From positions 1 to 32,818 of the forward strand of contig NZ_JAGGOS010000041.1 of the NCBI RefSeq assembly GCF_018614205.1: a stretch of DNA of 32,818 nt, written 5' to 3'. The notes below the pieces were generated by a model. That model did no database searches. It was not told the origin of the DNA and saw only the letters and a program-made list of their open reading frames with translations. This stretch comes from Streptomyces sp. ISL-36. Lineage in GTDB: Bacteria > Actinomycetota > Actinomycetes > Streptomycetales > Streptomycetaceae. The position numbers and the translations under genes are program-made. Of this stretch, positions 15,428 to 23,106 are shown piece by piece (positions within the stretch are counted from its first letter, which is position 1; each line of letters starts with the position of its first letter).

Positions 15428-15439
15428 CGAAGCGCTTCG
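15428..15439. promoter_or_regulatory. LacI-type operator CGAAGCGCTTCG, copy 3
   Basis: Identical to the palindromes at 1920 and 2091. It is 7 bases downstream of the TGTTCGA palindrome and 23 bases upstream of the first permease ATG. I could not identify a convincing -35/-10 pair in this gap. Confidence 0.75.
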
Positions 15440-15462
15440 CGCCCGAGAACGGAGCCGCCGTC

Positions 15463-16422
15463 ATGGCCACAGCCGTGACCCCACCGCCCAAGGCACCCGC
15501 GACACCCGGGACATCCCAGGCACCCGCTCGTCGCCGCCGCACGGGAGTGGCACCACGCCGTCTGCCGTATCTGCTGATCGCCCCCGCCGCGCTGCTGATG
15601 CTGGGCTTCATCGCCTACCCGGTGCTCAGCGTCTTCTACTACAGCCTGCAGCACTACAACCCGACGAAGCCCTGGCGGAACGGCTTCGCCGGCTTCGACA
15701 ACTTCACCCGGATCTTCACCGACGACCCGCACTTCTGGGGGACGCTGACCTTCAGCCTGAAGTGGGTCGCCGTCGAGGTGACGCTGCAGCTCCTCTTCGG
15801 ACTCGCGCTCGCCCTCATCGTCAACCAGACCTTCGTCGGCCGGGCGCTCGGCCGGGCGCTGGTCTTCTCCCCCTGGGCCGTGTCCGGGGTGCTGACCTCG
15901 GCGATCTGGGTCCTTCTCTACAACTCGCAGACCGGCATCACCCGTTACCTCGCGGACCTGGGCGTCGGAGAGTACGGCACGTCCTGGCTCTCGGACACCG
16001 GCACCGTCTTCCCGGCCGTGGTCGTGGCCGATCTGTGGCGCGGTGTGCCCTTCTTCGCGATCCTCATCCTCGCCGACCTCCAGTCCGTACCGAAGGACCT
16101 GTACGAGGCGGCCGAGGTCGACGGCGCCGGCCGGCTGCGGCAGTTCTTCCACATCACGCTGCCGCACCTCAAGGACGCGATCATCCTCTCCACGCTGCTG
16201 CGGGCGGTGTGGGAGTTCAACAACGTGGACCTGCTCTACACCCTGACCGGCGGCGGCCCGGCGGGCGAGACCACGACCCTGCCCCTCTACATCGCCAACA
16301 CCAGTGTCGACGCGCACAACTTCGGCTACGCCTCCGCCCTCACGACGGTGGCCTTCGTGATCCTTCTCTTCTGCTCGATGGTCTATCTGCGCCTGAGCAA
16401 GTTCGGAGGCGAGAGCAAGTGA
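15463..16422 (+). CDS. Sugar ABC transporter permease, MalF type
   Basis: A 319-residue integral membrane subunit of a carbohydrate importer (CUT1 class). A basic, proline-rich cytoplasmic N-terminus (about 1-35) is followed by roughly six membrane segments, the first at LLIAPAALLMLGFIAYPVLS. The cytoplasmic coupling loop carries the EAA motif (EAAEVDGAGRLRQFFHITLP) which docks the ATPase. ATG 15463 has a weak GGAG upstream. First gene of the pectin operon; its stop overlaps the next start. No ATPase gene is near, so a genome-wide shared ATPase of the MsiK type is inferred. Confidence 0.95.
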   Translation: MATAVTPPPKAPATPGTSQAPARRRRTGVAPRRLPYLLIAPAALLMLGFIAYPVLSVFYYSLQHYNPTKPWRNGFAGFDNFTRIFTDDPHFWGTLTFSLKWVAVEVTLQLLFGLALALIVNQTFVGRALGRALVFSPWAVSGVLTSAIWVLLYNSQTGITRYLADLGVGEYGTSWLSDTGTVFPAVVVADLWRGVPFFAILILADLQSVPKDLYEAAEVDGAGRLRQFFHITLPHLKDAIILSTLLRAVWEFNNVDLLYTLTGGGPAGETTTLPLYIANTSVDAHNFGYASALTTVAFVILLFCSMVYLRLSKFGGESK

Positions 16423-17330
16423 TCGTCCAGGACACCCGCGAGACGGGCGCCCGGCACCTGTCCGACGCCCCACCGCCCCCGCACTCCCGCCCGCCGGCCG
16501 CCGGCAAACGGCGGCGGTCCTGGGACGAGATCCCGCGCTGGCAGATCTATCTGCCGCTCGGCACCTATCTGGTCTTCACCCTCGTCCCCTTCTACTGGAT
16601 CCTGCTCTTCGCGCTCCGCCCGGCGGGTTCCACCTCGCTCGTGCCGTGGCCGATGACCACCGCGCACTTCGAGAAGGTGTGGACCGAGCGCAGCTTCGCC
16701 ACGTTCTTCCAGAACAGCCTGCTCATCGGGCTGGCGACCCTGGTGACGACGACGGTCGTCGCGCTCGCCGGCGGCTACGCCCTGGCGCGCTTCGACTTCC
16801 GGATCAAGAAGGGCTTCATGCTGGCCCTGCTCTGCTCCCAGTTCGTGCCCGGCGCCCTGCTGCTCGTCCCGCTCTTCCAGATCTTCGCCAACCTCAGCAT
16901 GATCAACTCGCTGGGCAGCGTCATCCTCGCGGAGACCGTCTTCCAGCTCCCGCTGTCGATGATCCTGATCAGCGGCTTCATCAAGAACGTGCCCTACTCC
17001 CTGGAGGAGGCCGCCTGGGTCGACGGCTGCAGCCGCTTCACCGCCTTCCGGATCGTCGTGCTGCCGCTGCTGCGCCCGGGCCTGGTGGCGGTCGGATCCT
17101 TCGCCTTCGTCCACTCCTGGAACCACTTCCTGTTCGCGCTGATGTTCCTCAGCAGCCAGGAGAAGCAGACCATCCCGGTCGGCCTCAACACCCTGATGGG
17201 CGCCGACAGCGTCGACCTGGGCGCCCTCGCCGCGGGCGGCGTCATCGCGGCCCTGCCCGTCGTGATCGTCTTCGCCTTCATCCAGAAGTGGCTGGTGACC
17301 GGGTTCAGCGCGGGGGCGGTGAAGGGATGA
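16419..17330 (+). CDS. Sugar ABC transporter permease, MalG type
   Basis: A 303-residue partner permease. The start is GTG 16419, four bases overlapping the previous stop, with GGAGG nine bases upstream. The N-terminus VIVQDTRETGARHLSD is followed by a Pro/Arg-rich stretch and about six membrane segments (first IYLPLGTYLVFTLVPFYWIL). The EAA loop is EEAAWVDGCSRFTAFRIVVL and the MalG-like C-terminus ends with a hydrophobic helix and a basic tail. It would form the channel with the preceding permease and receive substrate from the binding protein at 20936. Confidence 0.95.
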   Translation: MIVQDTRETGARHLSDAPPPPHSRPPAAGKRRRSWDEIPRWQIYLPLGTYLVFTLVPFYWILLFALRPAGSTSLVPWPMTTAHFEKVWTERSFATFFQNSLLIGLATLVTTTVVALAGGYALARFDFRIKKGFMLALLCSQFVPGALLLVPLFQIFANLSMINSLGSVILAETVFQLPLSMILISGFIKNVPYSLEEAAWVDGCSRFTAFRIVVLPLLRPGLVAVGSFAFVHSWNHFLFALMFLSSQEKQTIPVGLNTLMGADSVDLGALAAGGVIAALPVVIVFAFIQKWLVTGFSAGAVKG

Positions 17331-18502
17331 GCACGTCCATGAGCACACGCACCCCCTTCCCCGTCGTCCTCGCGGGCGCCCGCGGTCACGGCCGCTCCCA
17401 TCTGGTCAACATCCGCCGGCTCGAACGTCTCGGCCTGGTGCGGCTCGCCGGGATCTGCGAGCTGCGGCCGCTGGACGCCGAGGAGCTGAACGGCTTCGGC
17501 ACGCCCGAGCAGTCCGACGACTTCGACGCGCTGCTCGCCTCGACGGGCGCCCGGATCGCGGTCGTCTGCACCCCGATCCAGACCCACACCGACCTGGCCC
17601 TGATCGCCGCCCGCCACGGGGCGCACCTGCTGCTCGAGAAGCCTCCGGCTCCGTCGTACGCCGAGTTCCGGCGGATGGCCGACGGGGTCGCCGCGGCCGG
17701 GGTGGCCTGCCAGATCGGCTTCCAGTCACTCGGCTCGCACGCCGTCCCCGCGATCCGGCGGCTGATCGGGGAGGGCGCGATCGGCGAACTCCTCGGCGTC
17801 GGCGGAGCCGGGGCCTGGGTCCGCGACGAGGCGTACTTCCGGCGCGCTCCCTGGGCGGGCCGGCGGCGGATCGGCACCGTCGACGTGGTCGACGGTGCCC
17901 TGACCAATCCGCTCGCGCACGCCGTGGCGACCGCGCTCGCCCTGGACGGCAGCACCCGCGCCGAGGACGTCGAACTCATCGAGACGGAGCTGCTGCGGGT
18001 CAACGCCATCGAGTCCGATGACACCTCCTGCGTCCGGATGCTGACCACCCGCGGCACGCAGGTCAGTGTCGCCGCGACGCTCTGCGCCGAGAGGTCCTCG
18101 GAGCCGTACGTCGTCGTGCACGGCAGCCGGGGCCGGATCACCTTCTGGTACAAGCAGGACCGGGTGCTGCTCCAGCGGGCCGGGCACGGACCGGAGGAGT
18201 CCGTGCACGGGCTGACCGACCTCCTGGAGAACCTGGTCGCCCATCTCGACGACGGCATCGAGCTGCTCGTACCTCCCGAGGCGACCGGCGCGTTCATGCG
18301 GGTCGTCGAGGCGGTCAGGCTCGCTCCCGACCCGCTGGAACTCCCGGCGGACGCCTGGCGATCCGAGCCCGGCGAGAGCGCGCCGCGCCGGGTGGTGCAC
18401 GGCATCGACGGCCTGGTCGCCGCGAGCGCCGACACCCTCAGCCTCTACTCCGAGCTCGACGCCCCCTGGGCGCCGCTGACCGCGAAGGCGGTATCCCGAT
18501 GA
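17327..18502 (+). CDS. Gfo/Idh/MocA-family NAD(P)-dependent oxidoreductase
   Basis: A 391-residue sugar dehydrogenase-like protein. The Rossmann N-terminus has GARGHGRSHLVNIRRL, an atypical glycine loop with Arg in the second-glycine region, and the family signature LLLEKPPAPSYAEF contains the catalytic Lys. In the C-terminal domain DGALTNPLAHAVATAL holds the conserved His. ATG 17327 overlaps the previous stop as ATGA. Such enzymes oxidise or reduce a sugar hydroxyl, for example at C1 or C3. Followed by a PmoA/DUF6807 gene, an arrangement that I believe recurs in polysaccharide loci. The substrate is unknown. Confidence 0.9.
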   Translation: MSTSMSTRTPFPVVLAGARGHGRSHLVNIRRLERLGLVRLAGICELRPLDAEELNGFGTPEQSDDFDALLASTGARIAVVCTPIQTHTDLALIAARHGAHLLLEKPPAPSYAEFRRMADGVAAAGVACQIGFQSLGSHAVPAIRRLIGEGAIGELLGVGGAGAWVRDEAYFRRAPWAGRRRIGTVDVVDGALTNPLAHAVATALALDGSTRAEDVELIETELLRVNAIESDDTSCVRMLTTRGTQVSVAATLCAERSSEPYVVVHGSRGRITFWYKQDRVLLQRAGHGPEESVHGLTDLLENLVAHLDDGIELLVPPEATGAFMRVVEAVRLAPDPLELPADAWRSEPGESAPRRVVHGIDGLVAASADTLSLYSELDAPWAPLTAKAVSR

Positions 18503-19338
18503 ACGCCCCGACGGTTCTGCGCTGCGCCGGCCGCACGGTCGCCCGCTACGTCCTGCGGCCGGAGCTCGCGCCCGACCACTCCCCGCGCCCCTATCTGCAT
18601 CCCGTCTCCACCCTCGGCGGCGTCGCGGTCACCGAGGAGCTGCCCGAGGACCATCCGCACCACCTCGGCGCCGGGGTCGCCGTCCCCGACGTCGCGGGGT
18701 TCAACTTCTGGGGCGGGCGCACCTTCGTCCGCGACCGGGGCCCGACCGAGCTCGACAACCACGGTGTGCAGCGGCACGAGGGGTTCAAGCTCCGCGACCC
18801 GGACGGCTTCGTGGAGGAGCTGAGCTGGGTCGCCGGGGAGCGCGTCCTGCTCCGTGAGCACCGGACGGTCTCCGCGACCCCTCTCACGGACACCGCCTGG
18901 GCGCTGGACCTCACCTTCTCGCTGACCAACACCTCGGGCGAGGAGCTGTCCGTCGGCAGCCCGGCCACCAACGGCCGGCCGGGCGCCGCCTACGGCGGAT
19001 TCTTCTGGCGCGCACCGCTGGAGAGCGCAGCGCCGGACGTCTTCGGCGCGGACGCGGAGGGCGAGCGGGCCGTGCACGGCGCCCGCGCCGACTGGGTCGC
19101 TCTCGTGGGCGGGAACTGGACGCTGGTCTTCGCCGGGGGCACCGAGGAGACCCGGCGCGACCCGTGGTTCGTGCGCGCCGCCGAGTATCCGGGCGTCGGC
19201 TCCTCCCTCGCCTCCGACGAGCGGCTGGCCGTCGCGGCGGGCGGGACGCTGGTACGCCGGGTGGTCACCGTCGTCGCCGACGGCCGGCTCGACCGGGACG
19301 CGGCCGGCGCGCTGGCGCGCAAGGCGGTGACGGCATGA
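18499..19338 (+). CDS. PmoA-family protein (DUF6807)
   Basis: A 279-residue soluble protein of the family labelled PmoA-like or DUF6807; despite the name it has no link to methane oxidation here. Visible landmarks are RPYLHPVSTLGGVAVTEELP then DHPHHLGAGVAV, a His-rich cluster (HPHH) near residues 50-58. NFWGGRTFVRD, LDNHGVQRH and NGRPGAAYGGFFWR follow. The His-rich motifs and beta-sandwich-like pattern suggest metal or sugar binding, but no catalysed reaction is established that I know of. It overlaps both neighbours by four bases, so it is translated with the Gfo/Idh/MocA enzyme and GH43. A joint role in modifying an imported pectic sugar is inference. Confidence 0.75.
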   Translation: MNAPTVLRCAGRTVARYVLRPELAPDHSPRPYLHPVSTLGGVAVTEELPEDHPHHLGAGVAVPDVAGFNFWGGRTFVRDRGPTELDNHGVQRHEGFKLRDPDGFVEELSWVAGERVLLREHRTVSATPLTDTAWALDLTFSLTNTSGEELSVGSPATNGRPGAAYGGFFWRAPLESAAPDVFGADAEGERAVHGARADWVALVGGNWTLVFAGGTEETRRDPWFVRAAEYPGVGSSLASDERLAVAAGGTLVRRVVTVVADGRLDRDAAGALARKAVTA

Positions 19339-20939
19339 CGGGCCGTACGAGCGGTGCGGGCAGGGCGGGCCGTGTGCGCACCTGGCCCACCGGCGACCTC
19401 GGTGACGGCACGTACCGCAATCCCGTGCTGGCCGCGGACTGGTCCGACCCGGACGTCGTACGGGTCGGCGAGGACTTCTATCTCACCGCGTCCAGCTTCG
19501 GCCGGGCGCCCGGACTGCCGATCCTCCACTCCCGTGACCTGGTCAACTGGTCGCTGGTGGGCCACGCTCTGGAGCGACTGCTGCCGGAGACGTCCTTCGC
19601 GGCGCCCCAGCACGACCGGGGGGTGTGGGCGCCCTCGCTGCGCCACCACGACGGCCGTTTCTGGATCTTCTGGGGCGACCCGGACCACGGCATCTGGCAG
19701 ATCAACTCCCCTACTGTGCGCGGCGAATGGAGCACTCCGCATCTGGTGAAGGCGGGCCGGGGCCTGATCGACGCCTGCCCCCTGTGGGACGACGAGACGG
19801 GCGAGGCGTACCTCGTGCACGGCTGGGCCAAGTCCCGCTCGGGGGTCAACAACCGGCTCACCGGCCACCGGATGAGCGCCGACGGCACCGAACTCCTCGA
19901 CGAGGGCAAGACGATCGTCGACGCCGATCTCCTCCCGGGCTGGTTCACCCTCGAAGGCCCCAAGCTGTACCGGCACGACGGCTGGTTCTGGATCTTCGCC
20001 CCCGCCGGGGGTGTGGCCACCGGCTGGCAGGGCGCCTTCCGCTCCCGGTCCTTCTTCGGCCCGTACGAGGAGCGGGTCGTCCTGGAACAGGGCGGTACGG
20101 ACGTCAACGGACCGCACCAGGGCGGCTGGGTCCGCACCGGGCGGGGCGAGGACTGGTTCCTGCACTTCCAGGAGCGCGGGGCGTACGGCAGGGTCGTCCA
20201 TCTCCAGCCCATGCGCTGGGACGACGGGTGGCCGGTGATCGGCGACGAGGGCGTACCGGTCCTCGTCCACCCCAAGCCGGCGCTTCCGCCGCAGCCGTCG
20301 TCGGCGCCCGCCACCGACGACGACTTCCCCGGCGGCCGGTTCGGCAGGCAGTGGCAGTGGACGGCCAATCCGCGGGAGGGCTGGACGACCCAGCACTCCG
20401 CCGACGGTCTGCGGCTCGGCTGCGGCCGTACGGAGGAGACCGACGACCTCCGCCGGCTGCCGCACATCCTCACCCAGCGGCTGCCCGCCCATCCCTGCAC
20501 CGTCGAGGTCGACCTGCGCCTGGACAGCCAGGAGCCCGGCGCCCGTGCCGGGATCGCGGTGCTCGGCGACGCGTACAGCTGGATCGGACTGCGGCGCGAG
20601 GCGGACGGCACGAGCCGCCTGGTGCACCGCTTCGCGCCGGTCTCGGCCGACCGGGAGAGGGATGCGGCCTTCGGCCGGCCGGTGCCCGAGGACCGGGTCC
20701 GGCTGAGGATCGAGATCGGCGCGGGGGCCCGCTGCCGCTTCTCGTACTCCCTGGGCGACCCGGCCGAGGGCGTCCCCTCCGGCCAGGTCTTCTCCGCCAC
20801 CCCCTGGCGCTGGGTGGGCGCGCTGATCGGCCTGTTCGCCGCCGCTCCGACGGGCACGGGCCCCGCCGGCACCGCCGACTTCACCACGTTCCGCATCACC
20901 CCGAGAGACATCCCCCCGAGAGAAGAGAGCCGACGATGA
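19335..20939 (+). CDS. Glycoside hydrolase family 43 (beta-xylosidase/arabinofuranosidase), intracellular
   Basis: A 534-residue inverting glycosidase without signal peptide. The five-bladed propeller carries the three acidic residues of GH43: Asp38 (DWSDPDV), Asp146 (GLIDACPLW, pKa modulator) and Glu207 (TLEGPKLY, general acid). A second beta-sandwich domain (about 325-530), with AGIAVLGDAYSWIGLR, matches the C-terminal domain of the larger xylosidase-like GH43 subfamilies. In a pectin operon it probably trims arabinose or xylose side chains, or galactose, from imported oligosaccharides. ATG 19335 overlaps the previous stop as ATGA. Confidence 0.92.
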   Translation: MTGRTSGAGRAGRVRTWPTGDLGDGTYRNPVLAADWSDPDVVRVGEDFYLTASSFGRAPGLPILHSRDLVNWSLVGHALERLLPETSFAAPQHDRGVWAPSLRHHDGRFWIFWGDPDHGIWQINSPTVRGEWSTPHLVKAGRGLIDACPLWDDETGEAYLVHGWAKSRSGVNNRLTGHRMSADGTELLDEGKTIVDADLLPGWFTLEGPKLYRHDGWFWIFAPAGGVATGWQGAFRSRSFFGPYEERVVLEQGGTDVNGPHQGGWVRTGRGEDWFLHFQERGAYGRVVHLQPMRWDDGWPVIGDEGVPVLVHPKPALPPQPSSAPATDDDFPGGRFGRQWQWTANPREGWTTQHSADGLRLGCGRTEETDDLRRLPHILTQRLPAHPCTVEVDLRLDSQEPGARAGIAVLGDAYSWIGLRREADGTSRLVHRFAPVSADRERDAAFGRPVPEDRVRLRIEIGAGARCRFSYSLGDPAEGVPSGQVFSATPWRWVGALIGLFAAAPTGTGPAGTADFTTFRITPRDIPPREESRR

Positions 20940-22276
20940 CCGTCTTCCGCAGCGGGCGGCGCAGAGCCGCCAGCGCCCTCGCCCTGACCACCGTCCTCGC
21001 CCTGACCGTCACCGCCTGCGGCGACGACGGCAGCGGCGCCGCGGGGGACAAGGGCACCGAAGGGTCGGGCAAGGGAGAGATCACTTTCTGGGACAACAAC
21101 GGCGGTGTCCGCACCGACGTCTGGAAGGAGATCATCAAGGACTTCGAGACCGCGAACCCCGACATCAAGGTGAACTACGTCGGGGTCGCCTCGACCGAGG
21201 TGCAGTCCAAGTACGACACCGCCATCCAGGGCGGCGGGCTGCCGGACGTCGGCGGTGTCGGGGCCGCCATGCTCGCCGGTATCGCCGCGCAGAACGCGCT
21301 GGAGCCGCTCGACGCGCGGATCGACTCGAGCGCGCTGAAGGGCAAGCTCAATGCGGGCATGGTCGACGGCGTGAAGTCGGCGGGCGGCCAGGGCAAGCTG
21401 TTCACCGTTCCCACCTCGGCGAGCAACGGCGTCCTCTACTACCGGACCGACCTGTTCAAGGCGGCCGGTCTGGAGGAGCCGACCACCTGGTCGAAGTTCT
21501 ACGCGGCCGCCGACAAGCTGACGGCCAAGGACAAGAACCGGTTCGGCTACACCATTCGCGGCGGCTCCGGCTCCATCGCCCAGGCGCTGGACGCCATGTA
21601 CGGCCAGAGCGGCATCACCAGCTTCTGGAACGGCGACAGGACCACCGTCAACGACCCGAAGAACGTGGCGGCCCTGGAGAAGTACACCGCCCTCTTCAAG
21701 AAGAACACCCCGGCGGCCGACGTCAACAACGACTTCACCAAGATGGTCGCGCAGTGGGACAGCGGCGAGATCGGCATGCTCAACCACAACCTGGGCTCCT
21801 ACAAGGACCACGTGAAGGCCCTGGGCACCGAGAAGTTCCGCGGCATCCCCAACCCGACCACGGACGACGGCACCCGGGTCCAGGTCTCCAACCCGGTCGA
21901 CGGTCTCGGGCTGTTCTCCTCCAGCAAGAACAAGGCGGCGGCCTGGAAGTTCATCGAGTTCGCCGCCTCGCACCGGTCCAACAGCAAGTGGAACGAGTCG
22001 GCGGGCGCCATCCCGGCCAACACGGATGCGGCGAAGGACGCCTGGATCCAGAAGGCCGAGCCGACGAAGCTCGCCGCCGAGGTGCTGTTCAGCGGCAAGG
22101 CCACCATCGTGCAGCTGCCCTACTACCTGCCCGACTGGAACACCATCTCCAAGGCCGACAACGAGCCCGCCTTCCAGAAGGTGCTGCTCGGCAAGTCCAG
22201 CGCCAAGGAGTTCCTGGACAACCTGGCCGAGCAGCTCAACACGGCGCAGGCCGAGTGGAAGTCGCAGAACAAGTGA
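20936..22276 (+). CDS. Sugar-binding lipoprotein of the pectin-operon ABC importer
   Basis: A 446-residue family 1 solute-binding protein. The signal peptide has a basic start (FRSGRRR), a hydrophobic core and lipobox TVTAC with Cys28. Mature protein starts with a Gly/Asp/Lys-rich linker, then ITFWDNNGG, IQGGGLPDVGGVG and SNGVLYYRTDLFKAAGLEEP, the usual order for CUT1 binding proteins. It should deliver pectic or arabinoxylan oligosaccharides to the permeases at 15463 and 16419. It sits sixth in the operon, between GH43 and the acetylesterase, rather than before the permeases. Overlaps both neighbours by four bases. Confidence 0.95.
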   Translation: MTVFRSGRRRAASALALTTVLALTVTACGDDGSGAAGDKGTEGSGKGEITFWDNNGGVRTDVWKEIIKDFETANPDIKVNYVGVASTEVQSKYDTAIQGGGLPDVGGVGAAMLAGIAAQNALEPLDARIDSSALKGKLNAGMVDGVKSAGGQGKLFTVPTSASNGVLYYRTDLFKAAGLEEPTTWSKFYAAADKLTAKDKNRFGYTIRGGSGSIAQALDAMYGQSGITSFWNGDRTTVNDPKNVAALEKYTALFKKNTPAADVNNDFTKMVAQWDSGEIGMLNHNLGSYKDHVKALGTEKFRGIPNPTTDDGTRVQVSNPVDGLGLFSSSKNKAAAWKFIEFAASHRSNSKWNESAGAIPANTDAAKDAWIQKAEPTKLAAEVLFSGKATIVQLPYYLPDWNTISKADNEPAFQKVLLGKSSAKEFLDNLAEQLNTAQAEWKSQNK

Positions 22277-23106
22277 CGCCCGCACCCACCCGCCGTCAGG
22301 TGGTCGCGGCCGGGGCGGGCCTCGCGCTCGCCCTGGGCGCGGCCCCCGCCGCGGCGGCCCTTCCGCACCCCTCCCGAGGACACCACCGTATGCGCACGCT
22401 GTACATCGCCGGCGACTCCACCGCCGCCCAGAAGTACGCCGCCGCCGCGCCCGAGACCGGCTGGGGCATGGCGCTCCCGTTCTTCCTCCGCAAGGACGTC
22501 CGCGTCGCCAACCACGCCATCAACGGGCGCAGCACCAAGAGCTTCCTCGACGAGGGCCGGCTGGACACGATCCTGGCGGCGATCCGCCCCGGCGACTTGC
22601 TGCTGATCCAGTTCGGCCACAACGACCAGAAGATCGACGACCCGACCCGCTACACCGAGCCGTGGACGTCCTACCAGGACAATCTGCGCCGGTATGTCGC
22701 CGGGGCGCGGGAGCGCGGGGCGCTGCCCGTGCTCGCCACCTCCGTCGAGCGGCGGAAGTTCGACGCGAGCGGCACCGCCCTGAGGACCCTCGGGGAGTAC
22801 CCCGCCGCGATGCGGGAGGTGGCCCGGGAGGAGGGCGTCGCTCTGGTCGACATCCAGGAGCTCTCCCTGGCGCTGTGGCAGAAGCTCGGCCCGGAGGCCA
22901 CCACGGCCTACTTCAACTGGACGCCGACCGAGCGGGACAACACCCACTTCAACCCGCCGGGTGCGATCGCCGTCGCGCGGCTCGTCGCGGCCGAGCTGCT
23001 GCACATCCGGGTGCTCGCGCCGAGCGACACCCGACGACTCGACGAGGAGATCCCCGTCGAGTGGATCACCTGGCCCGATGCCGACCCCGAGGAGAATCGA
23101 CCATGA
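22273..23106 (+). CDS. Secreted SGNH esterase, rhamnogalacturonan acetylesterase-like
   Basis: A 277-residue exported esterase predicted to remove acetyl groups from the pectin backbone. The GTG start overlaps the previous stop as GTGA. The N-terminus has twin Arg (PTRRQVV) and a hydrophobic segment ending AAAAL, so Tat export is likely. The SGNH residues are in place: Ser49 in IAGDST, Asn/Gly in NHAINGRST, GHND in LIQFGHNDQK and the C-terminal pair Asp222/His225 (DNTHFN). This set and order match fungal and Bacillus rhamnogalacturonan acetylesterases. The exact ester is not proven. Confidence 0.9.
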   Translation: MTPAPTRRQVVAAGAGLALALGAAPAAAALPHPSRGHHRMRTLYIAGDSTAAQKYAAAAPETGWGMALPFFLRKDVRVANHAINGRSTKSFLDEGRLDTILAAIRPGDLLLIQFGHNDQKIDDPTRYTEPWTSYQDNLRRYVAGARERGALPVLATSVERRKFDASGTALRTLGEYPAAMREVAREEGVALVDIQELSLALWQKLGPEATTAYFNWTPTERDNTHFNPPGAIAVARLVAAELLHIRVLAPSDTRRLDEEIPVEWITWPDADPEENRP

